A stretch of DNA of 41,826 nt, taken from positions 1 to 41,826 of the IMG/VR virus record IMGVR_UViG_3300046524_000592; one strand, written 5' to 3'. Source of the stretch: a virus. Position 1 is the first letter of the stretch, and every line of letters starts with the position of its first letter. Below, piece after piece: positions 1 to 6,465 of the stretch. The notes beneath the pieces are model-generated. The model saw nothing but the letters and a program-made list of their open reading frames with translations. It was not told the DNA's origin and searched no databases. Both the position numbers and the translations under genes were made by a program.

Positions 1-321
1 CTATTTGAGCCTGACCGCCGTGCCCGTCACGAACACCACCAGCATACTGCCCTTGCCCGACGGCATGCTGATTTCAAAGTTGACCCCCACCACCGCATCG
101 GCTTGCAGTTTTGCAGCACGCTCCTTGAGCTCGTCGGTCGCCTGGGTCCGTGCTTCGCGCAAAGCTTTCTCCAGCGTCTGCGAGCGCCCGCCGAAGAAGT
201 CGCGCATCCCGGCGAACATATCCCGCACAACGTTGATGCCCTGTACCGACTCGGCGCTGACGACGTCCAGGTAGGCAGCAATCTGCCGGCCCTCGACACT
301 GTGGGTCGTGGTGATAATCAT
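1..321 (-). CDS. YbjQ/UPF0145 family protein
   Basis: A 106-residue protein of the YbjQ (DUF74/UPF0145) family, annotated in databases as a heavy-metal-binding domain protein. Its exact function is not established. It has the family pattern: an N-terminal strand, an E-S-V-x-G pattern near residues 24-28, a central helix containing RDFFGGRS-QTLEKAL, an ADAVVGVNF strand, and a C-terminal hydrophobic strand ending VTGTAVRLK. The length is normal, and the ATG at 321 is preceded by an AAGGA at 7-nt spacing. Codon use matches the host. It is chromosomal, outside the prophage, and is complete at the window edge because its stop codon is the first triplet. Confidence 0.88.
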   Translation of the reverse strand: MIITTTHSVEGRQIAAYLDVVSAESVQGINVVRDMFAGMRDFFGGRSQTLEKALREARTQATDELKERAAKLQADAVVGVNFEISMPSGKGSMLVVFVTGTAVRLK

Positions 322-416
322 GAAGTGTTCCTTGTAGAACTGGCCGAAGCCTTGGAGACGTACATACTCAATGATGACGGCAGTTGCCTGCCGCTCAAGG
401 ATGCGCAGGAGTGTGT

Positions 417-611
417 ATGACGGTATTTCTGTTGCTGTACCTGTGCACCGACGCGTCGCGCAGCAGTTGCCAAGTGATCCCGGTCGAACACTGGGTGCAG
501 GCTGACGCCTACCAACTGTGCGTCGCCGAAGCCAAGCGGTTGACCCGCGACCTTACCGCGAAAAACCGCCAAAGCAACTACTTCGTCTGCGAAACCCAGG
601 TCGCCCCCTGA
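417..611 (+). CDS. Small hypothetical protein with hydrophobic N-terminus
   Basis: A 64-residue frame from ATG 417, preceded by AGGAG at about 5 nt. The first ten residues (TVFLLLYLC) are hydrophobic and could be a short signal sequence. The remainder is polar, with four cysteines in total, so an exported small protein is possible. The ATG overlaps the stop codon (TGA 418-420) of another open frame that reads back over the YbjQ gene on the opposite strand. That upstream frame has no credible start and I do not call it. I do not recognise a family. It is chromosomal and runs tail-to-tail into the lipoprotein gene at 613-948. Confidence 0.5.
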   Translation: MTVFLLLYLCTDASRSSCQVIPVEHWVQADAYQLCVAEAKRLTRDLTAKNRQSNYFVCETQVAP

Positions 612-612
612 C

Positions 613-948
613 CTACAGGCAATCGCGCACCGCCTTGCGCAATGCCCCGGACTTGGCCCACGGCGGCCCCTGATAGAGCGAGACCTTGCTGCCGTCCTTG
701 TATTTGACGATGTCCAGAATCTCGTCAGCGGTGATCAGGCTAGGTGCGTTGATCCTGTAACCATTGGATACCGAGGTCTGACTCGCCTTGGGCACCTCAC
801 GCTGCCAGGCTGGCAGCACGCATTCGGCGACCTCTTTGGGTGGCTTGGCCGATTCCTTGCTCAGGTTCGGCTCACCCGGCACCAGCGAAGCCGGCAACGA
901 GCATCCTGCCAACAGCACACCCGCCAGCGCCGCGATCCATATCCGCAT
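613..948 (-). CDS. Small lipoprotein of unknown function
   Basis: A 111-residue protein beginning MRIWIAALAGVLLAGC. It has a basic residue, a hydrophobic segment and the lipobox LAGC (Cys16), so it should be a signal-peptidase II-processed lipoprotein. The mature part is soluble, with two further cysteines (Cys43 and Cys110) that could form a disulfide, and it ends with an RKAVRDCL helix. The ATG at 948 has AAGGA at 6 nt. The frame remains open further upstream to 1170, but that extension has no signal character and is rejected. Function is unknown. It diverges from the OsmE-like gene with very little intergenic space. Confidence 0.75.
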   Translation of the reverse strand: MRIWIAALAGVLLAGCSLPASLVPGEPNLSKESAKPPKEVAECVLPAWQREVPKASQTSVSNGYRINAPSLITADEILDIVKYKDGSKVSLYQGPPWAKSGALRKAVRDCL

Positions 949-1339
949 GATTGTTCCTTGCACCCAAAAGGGAAAATGTAGCTGCACTTGCCCTCCCCGA
1001 CCAGCACCCACAACTGTCCAGACGCTGGCAACGGGCTGCAGCACCAACGCACAGGTCTTCGCCAACCAGCCGTTGGTGGCCAAGGTCAAAGACGGCATGA
1101 GCCAGGCCCAAGTCGAGCAAATCGGCGGCAAACCGCTCTCCACCAGCGCCCGCACCATCGAACCCGGCACCTGCTACGACTACCTGCTGACCGAGACGGA
1201 TCGCACGCAACACTACAACGTCAGTTTTGATGGCAACGACAAGGTCGATCACAAAAGCTTCATGACCTGCGCCGAATGGAGCATGGCGCAGAAAAAAGCG
1301 CGGGAACCTTCGAGTGGGGGTGGTGGGGGCGGGTATTGA
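947..1339 (+). CDS. OsmE-like outer-membrane lipoprotein, signal peptide apparently disrupted
   Basis: From about codon 1025 the frame reads LATGC, a lipobox, and then about 100 mature residues. These match the SmpA/OmlA-fold OsmE family: LVAKVKDGMSQAQVEQIGGKP, EPGTCYDYLLT, YNVSFD, SFMTCAEW and a glycine-rich C-terminus. OsmE is an osmotically inducible lipoprotein. Upstream of the lipobox the expected K/R-plus-hydrophobic signal peptide is missing. The only in-frame ATG (947) has no ribosome-binding site and gives a cysteine- and proline-rich sequence. A well-placed AAGGG-ATG (968-978) is out of frame and hits a stop at once. The 5' end therefore looks frameshifted or contains a sequencing error; the coordinates given are the maximum frame from ATG. 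Confidence 0.6.
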   Translation: MIVPCTQKGKCSCTCPPRPAPTTVQTLATGCSTNAQVFANQPLVAKVKDGMSQAQVEQIGGKPLSTSARTIEPGTCYDYLLTETDRTQHYNVSFDGNDKVDHKSFMTCAEWSMAQKKAREPSSGGGGGGY

Positions 1340-1369
1340 GAATACTTGAGTCGAAATTCCCACGACCGC

Positions 1370-1477
1370 TCCCATATCACCCATTTTCCACACGCCAAAA
1401 ACCACAAACCCCCGACTTTCTCTAGGAAAATCAGGGGTTTGTGTTTGCAGAATGTGGCGGTGAAGGAGAGATTCGAA
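1370..1477. repeat. attL: left copy of 108-bp att direct repeat
   Basis: This stretch is identical over 108 bp to 40654-40761. It contains the last part of tRNA-Ser(GGA) from the T-arm to the encoded CCA, plus the tRNA terminator hairpin (here 1397-1443, read on the minus strand). The identity stops at 1477, where the intact tRNA at the right end continues. This copy is therefore the displaced tRNA 3' end left at the far prophage end, marking the host/phage boundary. The flanking sequences are unrelated on both sides. Confidence 0.95.
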
Positions 1478-1501
1478 AGCACCCGTTCCCCGGTTTTGCT
1501 C

Positions 1502-1520
1502 GGCGAGGCCCAATGTTTAC
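1502..1520. other. Candidate cos (cohesive end) site
   Basis: GGCGAGGC at 1502-1509 is the same octamer that begins the 19-base cohesive end of P2 (GGCGAGGCGGGGAAAGCAC, from memory). The following bases differ. The position fits, since phiCTX-like phages place cos next to attP and upstream of the cargo/portal end. The match is short, so this is a candidate only. Confidence 0.35.
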
Positions 1521-1719
1521 TGGGGTTTCAGGGCGTCGATCAGCGCGGAAATGTTCCCATGGCGTTCCCATGGATTTATAGAAGCGAGGGTGCAAATCTG
1601 GGCCTATGTGCGATTCGCCAATTTTCGGGAACGGCGTCGGAAAAAGGTAAGTTTGGTGAGCTTGCTTTGAGAATCGGCTACAGCCCTTTGTTTTCGAGGC
1701 TTTGGGGTGAAAACGGCAA

Positions 1720-1919
1720 AGTAATGTGCAAGTAATGAGTAGGTAATGTAATTACTCTTCTTTGAAGTAATTCAATCAATCAATAATCTCCTTATAAAAC
1801 AGAGACTTGATTTTTAATTACTCGCCGAATTACTCGAAATTGCTTGATCCTGTAATAGGTCGAGCCCTGTGAAAACGGGGCCTGCAGCGAATTGGCGCTC
1901 AGCGACTTACAAGATTACT
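1720..1919. repeat. Cluster of GTAAT/ATTAC repeats in AT-rich non-coding DNA
   Basis: Nine copies of GTAAT or its complement ATTAC lie within 200 bp. Forward copies start at 1721, 1732, 1743, 1748, 1767 and 1852, and inverted copies at 1751 (overlapping GTAATTAC at 1748-1755), 1817, 1829 and 1914. Several extend to AGTAATG or AATTACTCG. The stretch 1521-1985 contains no credible gene. Being beside attL and the candidate cos, the cluster could be integrase or excisionase arm sites, or a terminase/packaging binding region; the sequence alone does not decide. Confidence 0.5.
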
Positions 1920-2109
1920 CATTTCCGATGGCGTCCTGAGAAAAGGTCTGCAGTTAGAGCTCCGAACTGGCCCACAACCGCACGTCGAGTTGCGTACCTT
2001 TGCCTGCCCCACTAGAGTTCATCCGCCGCAGCAAATGCGGCGCAGGCGTGTTCGAAGGCGCGAATTCAGAATGCGTACGGCTTGTTTTGTGATGGCTGTT
2101 TCGTGCTAT

Positions 2110-2184
2110 GGCGACTGTGCGTGGGAGGCCCTCGGGTCTATCGGGTCCCTTCTTACCCGGTTCGCCAACTTGCGCACAGTTGCC
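2110..2184 (+). ncRNA. C4-like antisense RNA, copy 1
   Basis: A 75-nt element with a 16-bp closing helix (2110-2125 with 2169-2184, including G-U pairs). It encloses two hairpins: AGGCC-CTCG-GGTCT, and CGGG-pyrimidine loop-CCCG. This is the three-way-junction shape of phage C4 antisense RNAs, which control antirepressor synthesis in P1/P7. It has the same length and layout as copy 2 at 2390-2464, with different bases but preserved pairing. Its loop contains TCCCTT, which can pair with the AAGGGA ribosome-binding site at 2506-2511. A hairpin at 2024-2042 (CGCCGCA/TGCGGCG) lies upstream, and a related hairpin at 2285-2300 precedes copy 2. Confidence 0.7.
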
Positions 2185-2336
2185 TCCCTCCCTCGACCTC
2201 TGACTCAAATACAGCCTCGATCTGGAGGTTTTTCACTTCACTTGGAGTTGCGTCGCCTGCCGCCTGGCGCTAAAGTTCGTCCGCCGCTGCAAATTCAGCG
2301 ACCGGGTTTAGTCGCCCGAGCAGATAAAGGCGCAAC

Positions 2337-2368
2337 AGCGCCCTATCAGGATTGCAGGCGCTTTTTTT
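2337..2368 (+). terminator. Rho-independent terminator between the two C4-like RNAs
   Basis: AGCGCC (2337-2342) pairs with GGCGCT (2357-2362) across a 14-nt loop, and T-residues run from 2362 to 2368. It would end a transcript carrying C4 copy 1 before copy 2 begins, so the two RNAs may be separate transcription units. An alternative small hairpin, GGCGC-AACA-GCGCC, overlaps its left arm. Confidence 0.55.
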
Positions 2369-2389
2369 GCGTCCGCAGTTCTGTGTTAT

Positions 2390-2464
2390 GGCAGCTGTGT
2401 GCAGGACACCTTCGGGTGTGCCGGATTCCTTTATCTCCGGTCGACTAACCTGTGCACGGCTGTC
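2390..2464 (+). ncRNA. C4-like antisense RNA, copy 2
   Basis: A 75-nt element with an uninterrupted 16-bp closing helix (2390-2405 with 2449-2464). Inside are a hairpin ACACC-TTCG-GGTGT and a second hairpin CCGG-loop-CCGG with a pyrimidine-rich loop. Two unpaired segments match the downstream leader. Loop TTCCTTTATC (2426-2435) is complementary to 2503-2512, giving 10 bp with one G-U, and junction CGACTAA (2442-2448) is complementary to 2475-2481. In P1/P7, C4 RNA uses two such segments to block translation of the ORF that precedes and is coupled to ant. The element lies 54 nt upstream of a small ORF leading to an antirepressor gene. Confidence 0.78.
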
Positions 2465-2474
2465 ACCCATTCGT

Positions 2475-2512
2475 TTAGTCGCGAACGTGGCAGTTCTTCA
2501 TCGATAAGGGAA
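2475..2512 (+). promoter_or_regulatory. Target sites of C4-like RNA over the ribosome-binding site
   Basis: TTAGTCG (2475-2481) and GATAAGGGAA (2503-2512) are complementary to unpaired parts of the copy 2 RNA. The second includes the Shine-Dalgarno AAGGGA (2506-2511), 7 nt before ATG 2519. Pairing would hide the ribosome-binding site. Confidence 0.6.
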
Positions 2513-2518
2513 CTCACC

Positions 2519-2665
2519 ATGAACGCTCTCACTCCGCCCAAAATCCGCATACTTGCGCAGCGCCGCATGGCTCTGGCCACCCTCGCTACCCAGTCCCCAA
2601 CCAAACACCACAACCACCACATGGCCCTAGTACTCACCTTTGAAATGCTGGGAGGTGTCCAGTGA
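2519..2665 (+). CDS. Small leader ORF of the antirepressor operon
   Basis: A 48-residue frame starting at ATG 2519 behind a strong AAGGGA site. The product is basic and histidine-containing (a KHHNHH run near residue 30) with no recognised domain. Its stop overlaps the GTG start of the next ORF as GTGA (2662-2665), so translation of the two is probably coupled. In P1 the ORF called icd/orfX stands at the same place between c4 and ant, and C4 acts on it. By analogy this frame may serve as the regulated leader rather than as a functional protein; that role is inferred. Confidence 0.55.
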   Translation: MNALTPPKIRILAQRRMALATLATQSPTKHHNHHMALVLTFEMLGGVQ

Positions 2666-2883
2666 TCAGTCCAGCCTATGGTCTTTCCGAAGAAGCTATG
2701 TCGAAGCTGCACCTGCTGCGAGACTCCCTGCGTTTGCTCAAGAATTGTGCAGAAGACAGTCACTGCAAAAGCACATTCGAACCCGTATTGATGTGCAGTT
2801 TCCTGACACTTCTTGACCAACAACTGTCGTGCGTTATCGACTCCACATCCGGTATCAAGGCCAGCGTGACCAAAATTAGATGA
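2662..2883 (+). CDS. Hypothetical small protein, antirepressor operon
   Basis: A 73-residue frame starting with GTG that overlaps the previous stop by 4 nt (GTGA) and ends 9 nt before the antirepressor ATG. It is mostly helical, with a heptad-like stretch (MSKLHLLRDSLRLLKNC) and four cysteines. I do not recognise a family. Its placement suggests it is made together with the antirepressor and is under the same C4-type translational control. It could be a partner of the antirepressor or another coupling ORF. Confidence 0.6.
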   Translation: MISPAYGLSEEAMSKLHLLRDSLRLLKNCAEDSHCKSTFEPVLMCSFLTLLDQQLSCVIDSTSGIKASVTKIR

Positions 2884-2892
2884 GGCGGTCCC

Positions 2893-3723
2893 ATGCAAAA
2901 CCATCTGATGCCGGTCTCGTTCTACGAGGACACCGTTGTCCTGGTTGGCAAAGACAATGAGCCGTTTGTAGCAATGAAGCCTGTAGTGGAAAACCTCGGG
3001 CTGGCTTGGCAAGCACAGCACGCCAAACTCGCCGAAAAATTTGAATCAACCATCACGATAATCGTGATGGTTGCCGAGGACGGCAAAACCAGAGAAATGA
3101 CTTGCCTTCCGTTACGCAAGCTTCCGGCCTGGATGTACTCCATTAACCCTAACAAGGTGAATCCCGAGTTAAGGGAAAAGATCGTCCGCTACCAACAGGA
3201 ATGCGACGACGCGCTTTGGGACTACTGGACCAAGGGATCAGCCTCTCGGACCGCGATTCCGAGTATCTCCCAGCAGATCGCCCTGTCCCGCCATCGCATC
3301 ACCCTACTCAAGGAGCTGAAAAGAACGCGTGACGCTGCGATGCGCAACGCGATCCATGAACAACTCGCGCAAACCTCCCGCCAACTTGGCTTATCGATTC
3401 CAGATCTGAGCACCATCGGTACCGAAGAGCCAGCAAGACCTGAAATCCTTGCCACATTCTGGGATGCACTTGAAGAGCTGGGAGCGAAGGGAGTTGTGTA
3501 CGATCACTCGAAAAACTCGGCCCTCCTCGCATTTAGCCTCACTCATCTGGCAGAGCTGTTCGTGAAGCACGCTGTCGGAATCCCCCTCACAAGCGAGTTG
3601 AAGGGCGCACTCAAAAGCAGCCGTCAGCCGCAGTTCCTGGAAATAAAGACCATCTACAGCGCTATAGAATGCAAGTCGAAGAAATGTTGGGTTTTCAGAT
3701 CCCCCCATCGCGACCTCAATTAG
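2893..3723 (+). CDS. P22-Ant-type antirepressor with primase-like C-terminus
   Basis: A 276-residue protein. Residues 4-115 match the phage antirepressor N-terminal domain P22_AR_N (MPVSFYEDTVVLV...PFVAMKPVVENLGLAWQ; then LPLRKLPAWMYSINPNKV and YQQECDDALWDYW). Such proteins bind and inactivate phage repressors. Residues about 120-165 are a charged helical linker. Residues 187-268 (FWDALEELG, DHSKNSALLAFSLTHLAEL, KGALKSS, CWVF) resemble the last 100 residues of the prophage's own primase (33109-35832). The ATG 2893 follows AGGCGG at about 5 nt. The C4-like RNAs upstream imply translational control. The target repressor is unknown; it could be this phage's or a co-resident one. Confidence 0.85.
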   Translation: MQNHLMPVSFYEDTVVLVGKDNEPFVAMKPVVENLGLAWQAQHAKLAEKFESTITIIVMVAEDGKTREMTCLPLRKLPAWMYSINPNKVNPELREKIVRYQQECDDALWDYWTKGSASRTAIPSISQQIALSRHRITLLKELKRTRDAAMRNAIHEQLAQTSRQLGLSIPDLSTIGTEEPARPEILATFWDALEELGAKGVVYDHSKNSALLAFSLTHLAELFVKHAVGIPLTSELKGALKSSRQPQFLEIKTIYSAIECKSKKCWVFRSPHRDLN

Positions 3724-4089
3724 TCGTCCCCAGGCCCTGTTTTCACAGACAGCAATCAGCAGCTGTGTGCGCTCAGCTTCGCAGGGATCCGCAGGGTTGT
3801 AGCTAATGAAATACGCCTCCGTAGCCCTCTGCCTATCCGGTTCTGCCCTGAATGCAGGCGTGCAGAAAAATCCACCCATTTAGCCCGCGGGCGTGGTGGG
3901 GGGATGACGGCGCGCGCCACAGCTCGGACAAGTCAGCGCTCAGCCTGCTCCAAATAACTGGGCGTGTACCCCTTATTGATAAAAAAGACAACCTAACTGC
4001 AAAGTGCCACACCACAAAAAACTGTGCGACAATCTGCGATATGGAGCAGATAGGAATCTGCAAGCGATAATGGAATTGTAGGATTCTTG
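3724..4089. other. Gap without a confident gene
   Basis: These 366 bp separate the antirepressor from the AT-rich gene pair. Short frames exist on both strands, for example 3852-4070 (+) and a frame entering from 3879 (-), but none has a convincing start signal or domain, and the minus frame overlaps the antirepressor end. From about 3950 the composition shifts to AT-rich, which probably marks the left edge of the cargo insertion and its promoter. I could not pick out a clear -35/-10 pair. Confidence 0.5.
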
Positions 4090-4857
4090 ATGACTGAACT
4101 AACTGACCTTGCCAAGCTAGTTTGCGGTGGCGTAGAGATTGAAAACGCAGACCCAGACTGTGAAGTCTCACAAATTTTCCGTCATTTAAGAAGCGTACTT
4201 GAGACAGTAGTAGCAGAACTTCAATGGCTAACTAACGAGCCAGTGTCTCGAGTAACACTTTACGGACCTTTTTTAGTTAGAACGCTTTTAGAAGTCGGAG
4301 TTACAGCTCTGATAGGGAGAATGGACCCTACAAGGCTACTGATCGTAAAACGAACACAGCAACATGGTGAATACAACACCAAGCAAGCTTGGAACTCCGC
4401 CATTCGCTGGCAGGGAGATGTAGTCGACAAAAAAGTAAATGATCTTTGGACCCCAGAAAAACACTACAAGGACATGACCAAAGCACTTTTTGGCGATTAC
4501 TATGTTGACCTGTACTGGAGTTTGGCTCTTAAGAAAATTGCCGACTCCGACGCTACTGGCGGCGCATGGCTTGCTGAAATAAAAGGTATGGAAATTCAAG
4601 AGTTCTCTACTAGGCGTCGCGAATCTATTGGAAAATTATATTCCGAGTCATCTAAAGGCGTTCATTCTGAATTCGTGGTTCCGCCTGGTAGTCTCTACGA
4701 CAAACTAACAATCAGCAATCTAGTATCCAGCATCGTACAAATACTGTCTGAACTTGGATTGCTCATAAACCTAATACCTCACATCGCTTACAAGCTAAAT
4801 ACCCCACAAGCGATAGAACTATTTAACGGTATTGAAACAATAGAGGTGATGCAGTGA
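4090..4857 (+). CDS. Helical HEPN-like protein, first gene of a candidate two-gene defence system
   Basis: A 255-residue, mostly helical protein in AT-rich DNA unlike the phage backbone. A motif YSESSKGVHSEF (residues 184-195, His192) lies between predicted helices and resembles the Y-x3-S-x2-V-H core of degenerate HEPN domains. It lacks a clear R-x4-6-H ribonuclease motif, so the assignment is weak. No signal peptide or transmembrane segment is seen. ATG 4090 follows TAGGA at about 6 nt; a TTG at 4087 is an alternative. Its end overlaps the GTG of the ATPase gene (GTGA), so the two are co-translated and probably act together. The cassette sits where phiCTX carries its cytotoxin gene, between cos and Q. 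Confidence 0.7.
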   Translation: MTELTDLAKLVCGGVEIENADPDCEVSQIFRHLRSVLETVVAELQWLTNEPVSRVTLYGPFLVRTLLEVGVTALIGRMDPTRLLIVKRTQQHGEYNTKQAWNSAIRWQGDVVDKKVNDLWTPEKHYKDMTKALFGDYYVDLYWSLALKKIADSDATGGAWLAEIKGMEIQEFSTRRRESIGKLYSESSKGVHSEFVVPPGSLYDKLTISNLVSSIVQILSELGLLINLIPHIAYKLNTPQAIELFNGIETIEVMQ

Positions 4858-6362
4858 GCGAGCCAGTAGACCGAGAAATCGACAGCACTCTAATACTCGC
4901 CGCAGAAGATTGTGAGCCTGGATATTTTGATCAGTTGCACAAATTTTCATCCAGAAATGATCGAAGAGTATTGTCTAATCTAGTCGCACATGGCCCCGTA
5001 CTTTTGAGGGGAGGCCGAGGCAGCGGCAAAAGCGCGCTTATGATCGCAGCTTCTCGTCAACTTGATCCGATCGTAACTGATGCAAGTGCGGTTGGTATTT
5101 ATATGAGTCTTCGTCATGCTCCCCTATTAAAAAGTACCGGAGAGGCGTATGGGAGAATTTTGTGCACTATTGTCATAGCTAAAATCAAAAAAACGCTTGG
5201 AGACAGAGCTGTCAACTTCGATCCAGAACCCGAGCTAGGAGCGGTTCAATTCGAATTAGCGAAGTTAGCGGAGCAACTCGGAAAACGCATTGTACTTTTC
5301 TTTGATGACGCTGCACACCTTGGACGTGAAGCGTCTCTAGAAGAATTTTTTGACATTTATCGCACACTTTCAAGCAACTCTGTCTCTTGCAAAGCCTCAA
5401 TTTACCCAGGAGTTACACGCTTTGGGGTGCGCTTTGACGTGTACAATGATGCTACCGTAGTAGATGTATTCAGGAGTGAAGAAGTTCCAGATTTTGCCGA
5501 CACATTTCTGGAAGCCATGAACTCTCGATACCCTCATGAATTCAAGGAAGAAAGTTTTAGCTCCAGCCTAGACAAAAGAGCTGTAGCGGCATTTCTAGGT
5601 CAAGCCGTACTGGGCAACATGCGAAGCTTCGTATTCGCCTGCAATGCATTACAGATCCGTAGTAGCGGCAATAACAAAATAGGCTTGCCGGAACTAACAG
5701 AGACATTAATTGAGTTGGCAAGTAACTATTACTGGCCTCTACTGGATGAAATACGACCAAAGCTTGGCATATATGAACCTATGGTTGAAGCTGGCCGTAC
5801 CGTTGCAGAACTTATTTTTTATGAGTGCGGACAAAAAACCAACAACCCTAGGGACGTTATTATTCACCGAGATATTGACGAGAAACTCGCCAAACCATTG
5901 CAAATCTTAGAATATGCAGGGTTCATATCTAAACGTGAAGCGTCAAGAGCATTAAAATCTGGTGGCCGGGGAGCTCGTTACGCTCTAAACCTTTGCAGCG
6001 TCCTCGAACAGTCGACAGGAAGCAGGCTGACGCGTAGCCTTTTTGATAAATGGGCGGATCATCCGCGTGAAGAAGCCATACAATTTAGCAAAGGTAGTAA
6101 GCTATCCGAAATTACTGTCCCGACGACATCTCCTGCGACGGACTTAGCAATTTTCTCGCAGGACATTACTGCCCTCAGTAAGTCCAATGCTTACCCTTAC
6201 GGACTTAGCCCCCAAAAAATACAACTATTGACAGATGCCAAATACATTACTGTAGGTGATCTTGTTGACGCTTCAGATGAAGACTTAGATGACGTAAAGG
6301 GCATTGGTGTTGCAACGGTGTTGCGGATACGAAACGTACTTGGACAAGCAATTTGGATGTAG
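4854..6362 (+). CDS. ORC/CDC6-like P-loop ATPase with C-terminal helix-hairpin-helix, candidate defence
   Basis: A 502-residue protein. Walker A is GGRGSGKS (53-60) and Walker B is IVLFFDD (146-152). The AAA core is followed by helical lid sequence, then a probable winged helix at about 340-380 (KPLQILEYAGFISKREA...GARYALN), as in ORC/CDC6- and STAND-like ATPases. The last 50 residues contain LLTDAKYITVGDL, ASDEDL and KGIG (482-485), a helix-hairpin-helix like those of RNA polymerase alpha-CTD or DNA repair proteins, suggesting nucleic-acid binding. It starts with GTG overlapping the upstream stop. Such an ATPase beside a HEPN-like partner suggests phage sensing plus effector. The system itself is not one I can name. 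Confidence 0.72.
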   Translation: MSEPVDREIDSTLILAAEDCEPGYFDQLHKFSSRNDRRVLSNLVAHGPVLLRGGRGSGKSALMIAASRQLDPIVTDASAVGIYMSLRHAPLLKSTGEAYGRILCTIVIAKIKKTLGDRAVNFDPEPELGAVQFELAKLAEQLGKRIVLFFDDAAHLGREASLEEFFDIYRTLSSNSVSCKASIYPGVTRFGVRFDVYNDATVVDVFRSEEVPDFADTFLEAMNSRYPHEFKEESFSSSLDKRAVAAFLGQAVLGNMRSFVFACNALQIRSSGNNKIGLPELTETLIELASNYYWPLLDEIRPKLGIYEPMVEAGRTVAELIFYECGQKTNNPRDVIIHRDIDEKLAKPLQILEYAGFISKREASRALKSGGRGARYALNLCSVLEQSTGSRLTRSLFDKWADHPREEAIQFSKGSKLSEITVPTTSPATDLAIFSQDITALSKSNAYPYGLSPQKIQLLTDAKYITVGDLVDASDEDLDDVKGIGVATVLRIRNVLGQAIWM

Positions 6363-6417
6363 TTATGTAATTTAAAACAACTAACCGTCACAACACTTCC
6401 AAGTTAAGGCTTGGGTA

Positions 6418-6451
6418 TTTTCACTAGACAATACCCAGGCCCACACTAACC
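6418..6451. terminator. Strong hairpin between convergent genes
   Basis: A 12-bp stem (6418-6429 with 6440-6451, one G-T pair) encloses a 10-nt loop in the 103-bp gap between the rightward ATPase and the leftward portal gene. No T-run follows on either strand, so termination efficiency is uncertain. Its placement suits a shared bidirectional terminator. Confidence 0.5.
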
Positions 6452-6465
6452 TTACAACTAACACA

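Noticed and set aside
1346-1735. 129-codon plus-strand frame across attL
   Set aside because: It runs through the att repeat, the tRNA terminator and the candidate cos. The composition is not protein-like and there is no ribosome-binding site.
1954-2470. Overlapping frames on both strands between 1954 and 2470
   Set aside because: They cover the two C4-like RNAs, whose paired structure explains the sequence. No start signals or domains are seen.
3391-3879. 162-codon minus-strand frame
   Set aside because: Mostly antisense to the antirepressor, which has a clear domain and start.
3852-4070. 72-codon plus-strand frame in the gap before the cargo pair
   Set aside because: No convincing ribosome-binding site, odd composition and no recognised family. 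It is recorded only as part of the gap.
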